64,000 nt of DNA, from assembly GCA_017410265.1 (NCBI GenBank), contig JAFQRC010000001.1:62001-126000 (forward strand). The letters are read 5' to 3'. The notes beneath the pieces were generated by a model. That model saw only the letters and a program-made list of their open reading frames with translations. It did not search any database and was not told the origin of the DNA. This DNA is from Ruminococcus sp. GTDB lineage: Bacteria; Bacillota; Clostridia; Oscillospirales; Acutalibacteraceae. Position numbers and translations under genes: made by a program. Of the stretch, positions 42,995-51,197 are shown piece by piece (position 1 is the first letter of the stretch; each line of letters begins with the position of its first letter).

Positions 42995-44025
42995 TCAAGC
43001 GTATTTTTATAAACTCACTAAAAAGTATTAAGGAATTAGAGTTTGATTGCAAAAATCTGAATGTTATCGCTGGAACAAATTCGTCTGGAAAATCAACATT
43101 TATTCAAAGTATTTTAATGGCTAAGCAAAATGAAAAACATAATATCGGACTTAATGGGCCATTAGTTAATTTGGGCGATTTTAAAGATGCTAAAAATTTC
43201 AATTCTGCATCTAAAGAAATAGAAATAATGTTTGAATGCTCAACTAACAGTAAATATGAGTTAGTAATAACTGAAGATGATATTACTAAAAATGATTTTG
43301 TATCTAGATTTGATTCTGAGGTAGAATTTAATAATGTTAATTATCTTTCTTGTGACAGAATAGGTGCAGAGGATATTTATAGAAAGAATTATTCTGATTC
43401 TATGAATGTTGGTATAAATGGAGAATTTGCTATTTATTCTTTAGAAAAGAATAAAGACAAGCCGTTGCCCAAAAGTTTGATTGCAGATAATACATCCTAT
43501 ACATTAAATGCTCAGGTGAACTATTGGCTTAACTATATTTTGGGAGCTTCAATAACTACTGAGGATGTTGTGGGCACTGACTTTGTAAAATGTTTTTATG
43601 TTACTCCATCTGGTAAAGCGATTCGTCCCAAAAATATTGGTGCGGGATTTAGTTACTTAATTAGTATTATAGTAATGTGTTTGTTGAGCAATAGAAATGA
43701 TATTATCGTAATAGAAAATCCAGAAATTCATTTACACCCACAGGCGCAGTCACGAGTGTGTGAATTTTTATATTTTATTGCCAAAAACGACCGTCAGTTA
43801 TTTATCGAAACTCATAGTGATCATATTTTTAATGGTGTTAGAGTTGGTATGGCTACAGAAAAAATGAGAGCGGAAGACATCTCTGTTAACTTTTTTTCAA
43901 TTGATGACAACAATTGTACAAAAAATACTGTTGTTGAATTTGGAAAACGTGGGAGAATTCTAAATTATACCGATGGATTATTTGATCAGTTTGATATAGA
44001 CTTGAATAGAATGTTAAATATTTAA
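42991..44025 (+). CDS. AAA ATPase of RecF/OLD-like type (DUF3696-like)
   Basis: 344 residues. Walker A GTNSSGKST is at 28-36, ABC-like signature region IGAGFSYLISI at 216-226, Walker B IIVIENPEIHLHP at 238-250 and the H-loop ETHSDH at 273-278. This is the SMC/RecF-like ATPase plan of OLD-family and DUF3696 proteins, without a TOPRIM nuclease domain. Such ATPases are common sensors or motors in anti-phage operons. It overlaps the DUF262 gene by four bases and is nine bases from the third gene. The ATPase motifs are complete. Confidence 0.87.
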   Translation: MIKRIFINSLKSIKELEFDCKNLNVIAGTNSSGKSTFIQSILMAKQNEKHNIGLNGPLVNLGDFKDAKNFNSASKEIEIMFECSTNSKYELVITEDDITKNDFVSRFDSEVEFNNVNYLSCDRIGAEDIYRKNYSDSMNVGINGEFAIYSLEKNKDKPLPKSLIADNTSYTLNAQVNYWLNYILGASITTEDVVGTDFVKCFYVTPSGKAIRPKNIGAGFSYLISIIVMCLLSNRNDIIVIENPEIHLHPQAQSRVCEFLYFIAKNDRQLFIETHSDHIFNGVRVGMATEKMRAEDISVNFFSIDDNNCTKNTVVEFGKRGRILNYTDGLFDQFDIDLNRMLNI

Positions 44026-44034
44026 GGGTTAATT

Positions 44035-44949
44035 ATGGAAATAGTTTTTAATGATTACTCGTTATCAGCACAATTTGAAACAGATGAAGATTTTATGGAT
44101 TCGTTGATTAAGTATACATTTCCTCTTTTGGATATGCTTAAAAGATGTTGCTCTATTGTTTTGAAAAAGTATGAAAGTTACTCCTTGAATGTAACTTCTG
44201 AAATCTCTATTTATGATTTATTGACAAGCAATAAGTATAGAGGTTATCCAGAATTTCAAAAATTTAGATCATTACTAGCTGATTTATCTGACACTCCGTA
44301 TTGGGAAGATGAGCCGAAAACCGCACGTGAATCTATATATTCGACAAGATATACGGGAATTTTTAGTGGTGTGGAACCTAATTGTTTTTCTGAGGCTTAT
44401 GAAAGAGAAAAAATTATCCTTTCTATTGAAAATGAAGAATTTAAGGAAAAAACAATAGCGATAAAAAAAGATGATAACGAAGATATTGTTAATAATTTTT
44501 ATGATCTAGACAGTTCGGTAGAAATTCTATTTCAAAGGAAGCTTATTTCTTTCTCTGAGTTATTACATAGTATTAGTAATGACATTGATATTTCCTTTTA
44601 TAAACATAACGAGATAATTGTAATTGACAAAGAATTCACTAATGAGGAATTTACTAATGAGGATTTGTCAAAAATTATAAGTTATTTCAAGAATTGGAAA
44701 TTAGGAATAACTGAAGGTACAATGTTATCTCGTTTAACTGACTCTTTTGATTACAAGGGTATGAGTTACAATGAACTGCGTATAACATTGGACGATAGAG
44801 AGTTTAGAATGTTTTATAAAATATTTAAAAGTAAGTATGTGTTTTTTAATATATTAGTAAAAGACACAAGATCTACTCCCGAATATATTAAAGAAAAAAC
44901 ATATAATCTGATAAATAATTATATTAGATCGCAAAATAAAGTTAAATAA
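44035..44949 (+). CDS. Unrecognised third protein of DUF262/ATPase operon
   Basis: 304 residues, acidic, without signal, membrane segment or any motif I recognise. The middle contains a short tandem echo (KEFTNEEFTNED). The N-terminal part MEIVFNDYSLSAQFETDEDF and the C-terminal helices look like a globular two-domain protein. TTAAGGGTTAATT precedes the ATG, 9 bases after the ATPase stop. A perfect terminator follows. The three-gene set DUF262 / ATPase / unknown may match a described defence system such as Menshen, but I cannot confirm that from memory. Confidence 0.55.
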   Translation: MEIVFNDYSLSAQFETDEDFMDSLIKYTFPLLDMLKRCCSIVLKKYESYSLNVTSEISIYDLLTSNKYRGYPEFQKFRSLLADLSDTPYWEDEPKTARESIYSTRYTGIFSGVEPNCFSEAYEREKIILSIENEEFKEKTIAIKKDDNEDIVNNFYDLDSSVEILFQRKLISFSELLHSISNDIDISFYKHNEIIVIDKEFTNEEFTNEDLSKIISYFKNWKLGITEGTMLSRLTDSFDYKGMSYNELRITLDDREFRMFYKIFKSKYVFFNILVKDTRSTPEYIKEKTYNLINNYIRSQNKVK

Positions 44950-44974
44950 GGAAAAATATTGTTGAATTAATTTC

Positions 44975-45012
44975 AAAGAGGCATCTTCATAAGTTTATGA
45001 AGATGCCTCTTT
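44975..45012 (+). terminator. Terminator of DUF262 operon
   Basis: AAAGAGGCATCTTCATA and TATGAAGATGCCTCTTT: a perfect 17-bp stem with a 4-base loop. The tail GTTTATATAG is moderately T-rich. Confidence 0.8.
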
Positions 45013-45307
45013 GTTTATATAGTTGTTTGGTGCTTTAGAATTAGTATTATCAATTTTTGGGAATAGAGATAATTACGATAGTGTTTTGAACGCGTAGTTA
45101 TAGCAATAGGGACATTGTTTTGTGTTGTTTTAGTGAACTTTTATCAAAAAGTTGCATTCGTCATAATCTTACAAATTATTTACATATAGCTGTGTATAAT
45201 CTTTGAGAGATTTGTTCGATTATTAACTGGTTAGTCAATTTTTGCTGTAATTTGGTAATGTGTGTTAACAGATGTTAATGGTTAAGAATATAAGGAAGTG
45301 TTAATAT
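45013..45307. other. Intergenic before integration module
   Basis: AT-rich, with no gene seen. TATAAT at 45195-45200 could be a -10 for the zinc ribbon gene but has no well-spaced -35. GTTAA repeats occur near 45265-45285 (TGTTAACAGATGTTAATGG), possibly a regulator site. Confidence 0.4.
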
Positions 45308-45523
45308 ATGTTGATTGTTGAACAAATTAGTGAAAAAAATAATATACTTAGTGATTATGTTAGATGTCCTTTTTGTAAAAGGGGACGATTGTGTGACAAG
45401 CCAACCCACATAAAAGTAAAAACAGATGTAGGTCGACTTATTAGAGATTCTAGCGAGACTTCAAGTGTAATTGTAAAATGTCCTAACTGTGGGCAAAAAT
45501 TTAATATCCATATGTCAAAATAA
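45308..45523 (+). CDS. Small zinc ribbon protein
   Basis: 71 residues with two Cys pairs, VRCPFCKRGRLCD and VKCPNCGQKFNIH, which should hold one zinc. The rest is polar. AAGGAAGTG lies before the ATG. Small zinc ribbon proteins of this type open the regulatory end of many Tn1549-like elements, where they may act as DNA-binding or adaptor factors; no proven role is known to me. A structured leader with terminator follows. Confidence 0.65.
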   Translation: MLIVEQISEKNNILSDYVRCPFCKRGRLCDKPTHIKVKTDVGRLIRDSSETSSVIVKCPNCGQKFNIHMSK

Positions 45524-45549
45524 TGTATTATGTTTGTACATAGTTCATC

Positions 45550-45665
45550 CGCCGGACAATTGTATTAAGTAAGCCGGGAAAGAGCCTGTATCCATCTGAG
45601 AAAGAGGACTATCGAGTTAGAGCATGACAAACAGCTTTTAGGCTGTTTTGTTATGCTCTTTTTTT
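45550..45665 (+). ncRNA. Structured leader ending in strong terminator
   Basis: A conserved-looking, G+C-richer stretch in AT-rich DNA. GCCGG (45551-45555) and GCCGGG (45573-45578) precede a purine-rich segment. Then comes a terminator: AGAGCATGACAAACAGC (45619-45635) paired with GCTGTTTTGTTATGCTCT (bulge and G-U) and seven T. It lies before the sigma-like gene and may be an attenuator for the integration module, or simply the end of the preceding gene. Confidence 0.45.
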
Positions 45666-45787
45666 ATGCAACTTTTCTGTCTAAAAGCAGAAAGGTTTTT
45701 ATGTTTAAGCATTGGTTTTGTTATGTAGCTAAATATCCGTAATCTCCGAATTTTATTTAAAAATTCAAAATTTAAGGAGATTACGAA

Positions 45788-46327
45788 ATGAAAGCAAATA
45801 ATACATATGCAAAGAATAAACTTTATAAAAAGGATTACGCATTAATAAATCTAAGATATGAATATCCAAACTACACTGGAAAAGAGAAGTGGGCATTTGT
45901 TACTGATATGACAGAAATAGAACTTGTCAATAAGTACCCTGACAAAATTAAAGAGTATGTACCATATATTATTTTGCCAACTTCGTTTTTTGATGTAAGA
46001 AACGTTTATCTTAAAAATGAGAATAAGCATCGTATGCGTCAAACTCGTAATGTAGATGTTTGGGGATATGATGAAGAGTTTGTTTTCAATAACCACCCTG
46101 AGTTGATTGAAAATGGTTTGGAAATAGATGTTGATAAAATTATAGATGCACAGAATTTACGTAAAGCAATAGCTAATTTGAAACCTAAACAAAGAGAACG
46201 ATTAATTAAGTATTTCTTTTATGGCATAAGCTCCAGAAGAATAGCACGACAAGAGGGCGTTTCATATAGTGCGATAGATAAAACGATTGCGGGTGCATTA
46301 AAAAAATTAAGAAAATTTTTGAAATAG
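45788..46327 (+). CDS. Sigma-70 region 4-like regulator of ICE
   Basis: 179 residues. The C-terminal 55 show a sigma region 4 helix-turn-helix: LKPKQRERLIKYFFYGISSR followed by RIARQEGVSYSAIDKTIAGA. The N-terminal part contains a DxxNVYLKNENKHR segment and a conserved NVDVWGYDEEFVF. Proteins of this kind lie upstream of the recombinase in many conjugative elements and are thought to control excision genes. AAGGAG precedes the ATG. The MazF-like gene follows after 99 bases. Confidence 0.72.
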   Translation: MKANNTYAKNKLYKKDYALINLRYEYPNYTGKEKWAFVTDMTEIELVNKYPDKIKEYVPYIILPTSFFDVRNVYLKNENKHRMRQTRNVDVWGYDEEFVFNNHPELIENGLEIDVDKIIDAQNLRKAIANLKPKQRERLIKYFFYGISSRRIARQEGVSYSAIDKTIAGALKKLRKFLK

Positions 46328-46426
46328 GGTGTGCATTTTGCTTCTCCCAGTGCAAATAAGTGAAAGGGTTATCTTGTTTATGAGTACAAGTACCCTTTCA
46401 AATTTGTAATTTGAAGAGGTAAAGTT

Positions 46427-47005
46427 ATGAAAAAGCAAAGAACAGTTATAGTTAATTGGGGGCAAATATATCTCTGTAATTTGGGTGATAGCAACGGCTC
46501 TGTTCAATCGGGAGTAAGACCAGTATTGATAGTTCAGAATAATATCGGTAACAAAAATAGTACCACTACTGTTGTAGCAACAATCACTACCGCATTAAAA
46601 AAGCTCAATCAACCTACACACATAGTGCTTGATGAGTCTTGCGGATTGAGAGAGAAATCTATGGTGATGCTAGAACAAATAACAACAATTGATATAAATA
46701 AGTCGCTTGTTAAATATATTGGTGAAATAAAAGATGCAAAGACGTTACATAGAATTAAGCAAGGGTTATTAACAGAGCTTGGATTAACAAGAAGACTTGA
46801 TTTAAGTAGAACTGGATTGATATTGTCACTCTGCCCAAAATGTAGATCTGTATTTATGGGGTCACCTGATAATGTTGTTCGTCGCGTTGACCCTTTTGGA
46901 TCGAATAAAAGACTATGTGAAAAATGTCAGTTGGAAACTGGATACGAATACATAGTGTTTAAGAAAAATCTCGCTTTAGGTGTTGTGGGGTGCAGCGATG
47001 AATGA
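46427..47005 (+). CDS. PemK/MazF-like protein with C-terminal zinc ribbon
   Basis: 192 residues. Residues 1-120 are the MazF/PemK fold: VNWGQIYLCNLGDSNGSVQS followed by GVRPVLIVQNN, then TTTVVATITTAL and GLREKSMVMLEQITTID. MazF proteins cleave mRNA. The C-terminal 60 residues carry LCPKCRSVF and LCEKCQLETGY, a zinc ribbon not present in classic MazF. No antitoxin gene of the usual kind is next to it. Such orphan MazF-like genes are common before the serine recombinase of Tn1549/Tn4451-type elements and may serve regulation of transfer. GAGG precedes the ATG. Confidence 0.82.
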   Translation: MKKQRTVIVNWGQIYLCNLGDSNGSVQSGVRPVLIVQNNIGNKNSTTTVVATITTALKKLNQPTHIVLDESCGLREKSMVMLEQITTIDINKSLVKYIGEIKDAKTLHRIKQGLLTELGLTRRLDLSRTGLILSLCPKCRSVFMGSPDNVVRRVDPFGSNKRLCEKCQLETGYEYIVFKKNLALGVVGCSDE

Positions 47006-47144
47006 GAAAGCTAATAACCTCTATGTGATATCTGCATTGGTTGAAATTTTGTACGATAAAAAATTAATAAATAAGCCTACTATGAAAGAAATTATGATAC
47101 AGTTGCAAGGTGAGCAATCGCATAATTCACAAAACTCTAAATGA
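46998..47144 (+). CDS. Small ORF between MazF-like and recombinase genes
   Basis: 48 residues starting MNEKANNLYVISALVEILYD, overlapping the MazF stop by eight bases, with GGGGTG 9-14 bases before the ATG. It is helical and Lys/Ile-rich, with no membrane segment. Small proteins with a similar opening (LYVI..LVEILY) commonly precede serine recombinases in clostridial elements. The role is unknown; antitoxin to the MazF-like protein or recombination helper are both possible. Confidence 0.6.
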   Translation: MNEKANNLYVISALVEILYDKKLINKPTMKEIMIQLQGEQSHNSQNSK

Positions 47145-47180
47145 TTTTTATAATAGAAGTATATCAAAGGAGGTAGTAAA

Positions 47181-49082
47181 ATGATAAATGTCAATAATAA
47201 TCAAATGGTTGGAAATCCGTATAGTTTTCTTGACCGTAATAGAACGAGAAATATGGTGTTTTATGGTAGAGTATCAACAGAGCATGAAGCACAGTTGTCT
47301 GCTCTTGAAAACCAAATTCAATGGTACGATGATCAAGCGAAATATCATCCTAATTGGAATGTTCTCGATAAATATATTGACGAAGGTATCACAGGAACTC
47401 AGGCGAAAAAGCGTCCAGCATTTTTACAGATGATTGAAGATGCAAAAGCTGGCAAGTTTGATCTTATAGTTACTCGTGAGGTTTGTCGATTCGCTAGAAA
47501 TACTGTTGATACATTGGTGACTACAAGAGAATTGAAGAATATTGGTGTCGAGGTTTACTTTGTTGAGGATAATATCTGGACTATGGATGGAGATGGCGAA
47601 CTTCGTTTAACTATTATGGCGACATTGGCGCAAGAAGAAAGTCGCAAAGTTTCAGAACGAGTAAAAGCTGGGCAACAAATAAGCAGAATGAATGGAACGG
47701 TTTATGGTTGTGGTAATATTCTCGGATATGACAGAGAGGGTAAGACATATGTGCAGAATCCCGAACAAGCTGAGACTGTCCGAATGATATTTGATATGTA
47801 TTTAGATGGGAAAGGTACAACGGTTATAGCAAACGAACTTACTCGTATGAAAAGACTAAACGCATCTGGTAAAGTTAAATGGAGTGTAGGTGTGGTTTCT
47901 CGTATATTGAACAATCAAACCTATATGGGGGTTATGGCTTATGGTAAATCATATAGTAATAATTACTTAGAACAAAAACGAGTTAATAACTATGATACTT
48001 CAACTTATATGTGTGTTAAGGCGGATTTTGAACCCATAGTATCTGAAGAGGAGTGGTATAAATGTCAGGAGATTAAATCAAGGCGTGTGACAACTAAGTT
48101 TAAGAGGGCAAATGAGGCTATGCAGAAAAAGAGATTGCATGGGATAAAAGAGAACAAAGATTTATGGGGAAGCAAGCTTAGATGTTCTTGCGGTCATTCC
48201 TTTAGAAAGAATAGATGGCATAAAAATAAAGGTAAGCCGTGGTCGTATGGTTATCAATGTTACAATCAACTTAATAATGGCTCTGCTAAAAAAAGAAGAG
48301 AATCGGGAGTAGATGATAAAGGATATTGTGATCAGCCAATGATAGCTGATTGGAAACTCGAAATGATGGCTAAGATGATTTTTGAACGTATATGGCAGGG
48401 TAAAAAAGAAATTATTGAGAAAGTCTGTGATTTAATAGAAAAATGCTACCAAATTGAACAGCCACAAAAAGCAAATCTTACAGGTATAGTTTCTCAGATT
48501 GAGCGATATAAGAGTAAAAAGAGTACGCTGTTTGAAATGAGAACTGACGGAGAAATCACTAAGGAGGAATTCCTAGAGCAAAAGGATATAATAGAAAAGG
48601 TTTTGAATGAACTAACTGCTGAGTACGAAAATGCTCTTAAAAAAGAAAATAAACCGATGGAACCTGACGTATGTTGGTCAGAAATTAAATCATCACTCAA
48701 TGCTATGTTCGATTTCTCTGAACCACAGGTCGACCGTGATATGGTTAGGAAGTTTGTATCTAGAATTGTGCCTAATGGAAAGAATCATTTCAGATGGTAT
48801 ATGAATTTGGATGGAAAAGAATCTACTACTGTTGATATGGTCGTTGATGGAAGAAAGAATAATCCTGTTATCGCTTTTGATGACAGTGAGGAGGATGAAC
48901 CTCCTCTACATATTGGTGATATGATTAGTTCTTCAGAGTTGGAACTAATGGTTGCAGATAATAGTGGACAAACTAATGAGAGTGATATAAGTATATATAA
49001 AGGTAAAGAAGACAAAAAATCCTCTTGCACATTCACTCCACACAGGCTGCAATCGCTGAAGGCTGATTCTGAATTAGTGTGA
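47181..49082 (+). CDS. Large serine recombinase, ICE integrase
   Basis: 633 residues. The resolvase domain has the catalytic Ser in FYGRVSTEHEAQ and the Arg residues in VTREVCRFARNT and LAQEESRKVSERV. Next come the recombinase domain (GNILGYDREGKTY to about 300), a zinc ribbon with CSCGHSF and YQCYNQ, a coiled-coil region (about 430-500) and a C-terminal tail. This is the integrase type of Tn1549 and Tn4451-like elements, which acts without long homology. AAAGGAGG precedes the ATG. As the last backbone gene it marks the right end of the element; the attachment site should lie within the next 140 bases. Confidence 0.95.
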   Translation: MINVNNNQMVGNPYSFLDRNRTRNMVFYGRVSTEHEAQLSALENQIQWYDDQAKYHPNWNVLDKYIDEGITGTQAKKRPAFLQMIEDAKAGKFDLIVTREVCRFARNTVDTLVTTRELKNIGVEVYFVEDNIWTMDGDGELRLTIMATLAQEESRKVSERVKAGQQISRMNGTVYGCGNILGYDREGKTYVQNPEQAETVRMIFDMYLDGKGTTVIANELTRMKRLNASGKVKWSVGVVSRILNNQTYMGVMAYGKSYSNNYLEQKRVNNYDTSTYMCVKADFEPIVSEEEWYKCQEIKSRRVTTKFKRANEAMQKKRLHGIKENKDLWGSKLRCSCGHSFRKNRWHKNKGKPWSYGYQCYNQLNNGSAKKRRESGVDDKGYCDQPMIADWKLEMMAKMIFERIWQGKKEIIEKVCDLIEKCYQIEQPQKANLTGIVSQIERYKSKKSTLFEMRTDGEITKEEFLEQKDIIEKVLNELTAEYENALKKENKPMEPDVCWSEIKSSLNAMFDFSEPQVDRDMVRKFVSRIVPNGKNHFRWYMNLDGKESTTVDMVVDGRKNNPVIAFDDSEEDEPPLHIGDMISSSELELMVADNSGQTNESDISIYKGKEDKKSSCTFTPHRLQSLKADSELV

Positions 49083-49127
49083 TATTGTAGGGGCGACCAT
49101 TGGTCGTTTACTAGGATAAATGAATTT
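49083..49127. other. Probable right end of ICE (att site region)
   Basis: A short non-coding stretch after the integrase gene and before host-like sequence. It holds CGACCATTGGTCG, a near-perfect small palindrome (49094-49106). The other end is outside the window, so the att core cannot be defined. Confidence 0.35.
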
Positions 49128-49156
49128 CCCCACTCGACTTTCGGGTGGGGATTTTT
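49128..49156 (+). terminator. Terminator after integrase, copy 1 of a pair
   Basis: CCCCACTCGA, loop CTT, TCGGGTGGGG, then ATTTTT. Nearly identical to the hairpin at 49841-49863. Confidence 0.8.
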
Positions 49157-49221
49157 GTGTTGTAAAACCTATGAGAGTGTGGTATAATTTTTATGTTAGA
49201 TGGATTGTTGGAGGTGACGGT

Positions 49222-49827
49222 ATGCTTGAGAATAAACTGGGAATAACATCTTCTGTTGAGCTTGCTAAAGAGGAAGAGCGCATTAGTAAGAAAAAAGCGT
49301 TAGAGCTTTTCGAAAGCGGAACGCTTGACCGCTTGGAATCAGGCAAAACAGCTTCTCTTGTAGCTATTCACAAAGCTTTATTTGAAGATATTTATGATTT
49401 TGCAGGCAAAATTCGCACTGTGAATATCGCAAAAGGCAATTTCCGTTTCGCTCCACTGATGTATTTAGAAGCCGCTCTCCAAAACATTGATAAGATGCCT
49501 CAATCTGACTTTGATGAGATAATTGAAAAGTATGTAGAGATGAATATCGCTCACCCGTTTCGTGAGGGTAATGGCAGGGCGACAAGAATCTGGCTCGATT
49601 GCATACTGAAAAAAGAGATTAGCTTGGTTGTGGATTGGAGTCAGGTCGATAAAGAAGACTATCTGCTTGCTATGGAGCGCAGTCCTATAAAAGATATTGA
49701 AATTAAGCATATTTTGAGAAATGCTTTGACGGATAAAATAAACGACCGCGAAGTGTTCATGAAGGGCATAGACCACAGCTATTATTACGAAGACTATAAA
49801 ACCTTTAAAACCGAAGAACTTTGTTAA
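49222..49827 (+). CDS. Fic/DOC family protein
   Basis: 201 residues from the ATG at 49222, with GGAGGTG 5-11 bases upstream; the longer frame to the left runs into a terminator. The Fic motif HPFREGNGRATR is complete, with the preceding IVEKYVEMNIA-type helix (IIEKYVEMNIA) and the flap NFRFAPLMYL. Fic proteins move AMP from ATP to Ser/Thr/Tyr hydroxyls of targets. The N-terminal helix KLGITSSVELAKEEERISKK may act as built-in control. No antitoxin gene is adjacent. It lies alone between two near-identical terminators just outside the integrase. Confidence 0.9.
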   Translation: MLENKLGITSSVELAKEEERISKKKALELFESGTLDRLESGKTASLVAIHKALFEDIYDFAGKIRTVNIAKGNFRFAPLMYLEAALQNIDKMPQSDFDEIIEKYVEMNIAHPFREGNGRATRIWLDCILKKEISLVVDWSQVDKEDYLLAMERSPIKDIEIKHILRNALTDKINDREVFMKGIDHSYYYEDYKTFKTEELC

Positions 49828-49840
49828 GCTAAAAGATTCT

Positions 49841-49867
49841 CCCCACTCGACTCTCGGGTGGGGATTT
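49841..49867 (+). terminator. Terminator after fic gene, copy 2 of a pair
   Basis: CCCCACTCGA, loop CTC, TCGGGTGGGG, then ATTTT. It differs from copy 1 by one loop base. Confidence 0.8.
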
Positions 49868-49990
49868 TGTTTGCGATAATTTTTAGATGATTTCTTAAAA
49901 ATTACAATATCGTCATAATGCTTTTCTTCTAAGCATATATATATTATAATTTCGATATTAGAATTATAGTTAAAATGGGGAGATGGGCTT

Positions 49991-51145
49991 ATGCGTATAC
50001 TGAAGGGTGCTGTGGCGTTTGCGCTGGTGTTTTGTACGCTGGCGGTTACTGTTGTTTGCGCCGCTGTGGGAGTAGATACTTCTTACGCTGAAGCTACAAA
50101 AGAAGTCGGCTTTGTACAAAGTGAAACTCTGCCTGAAGAAGAGATAGAAATACAGCCAAAGGCTGATGCTGAAATAGCGCAGGAGGGAGAGGGCACTTAT
50201 ACCGCTAGACTCACAGCCCCTGCTAAAACAAATCCTTATTACTACAGCAATATAAATGTTTTCTATAAATTCGGCTATGGTATGCCTAACTGTACCTGCT
50301 ATGCGTACGGCAGAGCGTATGAGATACTAAAAGCTGAGCCGAAGCTGTGTATCTACGATGCGAATCAGTGGTTTGATTACAATAAAGATAACGGATACTA
50401 CAGCTACGGACAGACCCCGAAGCTCGGAGCGATTGCGTGCTGGAAGTATAAAAACTACAATTCGGGACATGTCGCTGTTGTTGAAAAGATAACTGACGAT
50501 ACCGTTTACTATTCTAACTCTGCGTGGAGTGGTGAGAATTTCTATGTTGATTCTCTGCCTGTTGATGACCCTGTGAAGGGTAGACCTGACTGGGAGTTTC
50601 AGGGCTATATCTATATCGGTGATTTTGCGTCAGGTGCAGCAACTGGGGATATCTACATCATAACCTCTGATGACGGTGTGAATATGCGAAGCGGTGCAGG
50701 GACAAGCTTTGAGAAAGTTTCAGTTATTCCTTTTGGCGGTATTGCTATTGTAACTGAGATAAAGAATGCTGACGGTTACACCTGGGGATATACGACCTAC
50801 GGGGGTGTGAGGGGTTGGTTTGCGACGGATTTCGCTCAGCTTGTAGAGGACGAGGAGCCTTCGGAACCTACACAGCCACCGACCGAAGAGCCGACACAGC
50901 CACCGACCGAACTACCTACAGAGCCTTCTATCGAGGAGCCGACACAGCCTGAAAAGGTTTTCGGTGATGTTGACTTAGACGGGGATATGAGTGTTCTGGA
51001 TGCTGCTCTGATACAGATGGCGCTCGTAGGAAAAAAGACACTGACTCAAGCTCAGACAGCTACTGCTGATGTCGATTCTGACGGTGAGATGAGCGTAATG
51101 GATGCTTCTAAAATCTGTCGCATCCTTGTCGGTCTGGAATATTAG
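49991..51145 (+). CDS. Secreted CHAP-SH3-dockerin protein
   Basis: 384 residues. A signal peptide (VAFALVFCTLAVTVVCA) leads into a CHAP amidase/peptidase domain, with the catalytic Cys in NCTCYAYGRAYEIL and His in NSGHVAVVEKI. An SH3-like domain (GVNMRSGAGTSFEKVSVIPF), a Pro/Thr/Glu linker and a type I dockerin follow, with repeats DVDLDGDMSVLDAALIQ and DVDSDGEMSVMDASKICR. It should cut peptidoglycan and bind a cohesin scaffold. GGGGAGA precedes the ATG. A bidirectional terminator follows. Confidence 0.88.
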   Translation: MRILKGAVAFALVFCTLAVTVVCAAVGVDTSYAEATKEVGFVQSETLPEEEIEIQPKADAEIAQEGEGTYTARLTAPAKTNPYYYSNINVFYKFGYGMPNCTCYAYGRAYEILKAEPKLCIYDANQWFDYNKDNGYYSYGQTPKLGAIACWKYKNYNSGHVAVVEKITDDTVYYSNSAWSGENFYVDSLPVDDPVKGRPDWEFQGYIYIGDFASGAATGDIYIITSDDGVNMRSGAGTSFEKVSVIPFGGIAIVTEIKNADGYTWGYTTYGGVRGWFATDFAQLVEDEEPSEPTQPPTEEPTQPPTELPTEPSIEEPTQPEKVFGDVDLDGDMSVLDAALIQMALVGKKTLTQAQTATADVDSDGEMSVMDASKICRILVGLEY

Positions 51146-51160
51146 AGCCAATAAAAAAGC

Positions 51161-51189
51161 AAAGCCACAATCATTTCGATTGTGGCTTT
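51161..51189. terminator. Bidirectional terminator between convergent genes
   Basis: AAAGCCACAATC, loop ATTTC, GATTGTGGCTTT, with T-rich tails on both strands. It serves the CHAP-dockerin gene and the leftward membrane protein gene. Confidence 0.85.
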
Positions 51190-51197
51190 ATTTGTTG

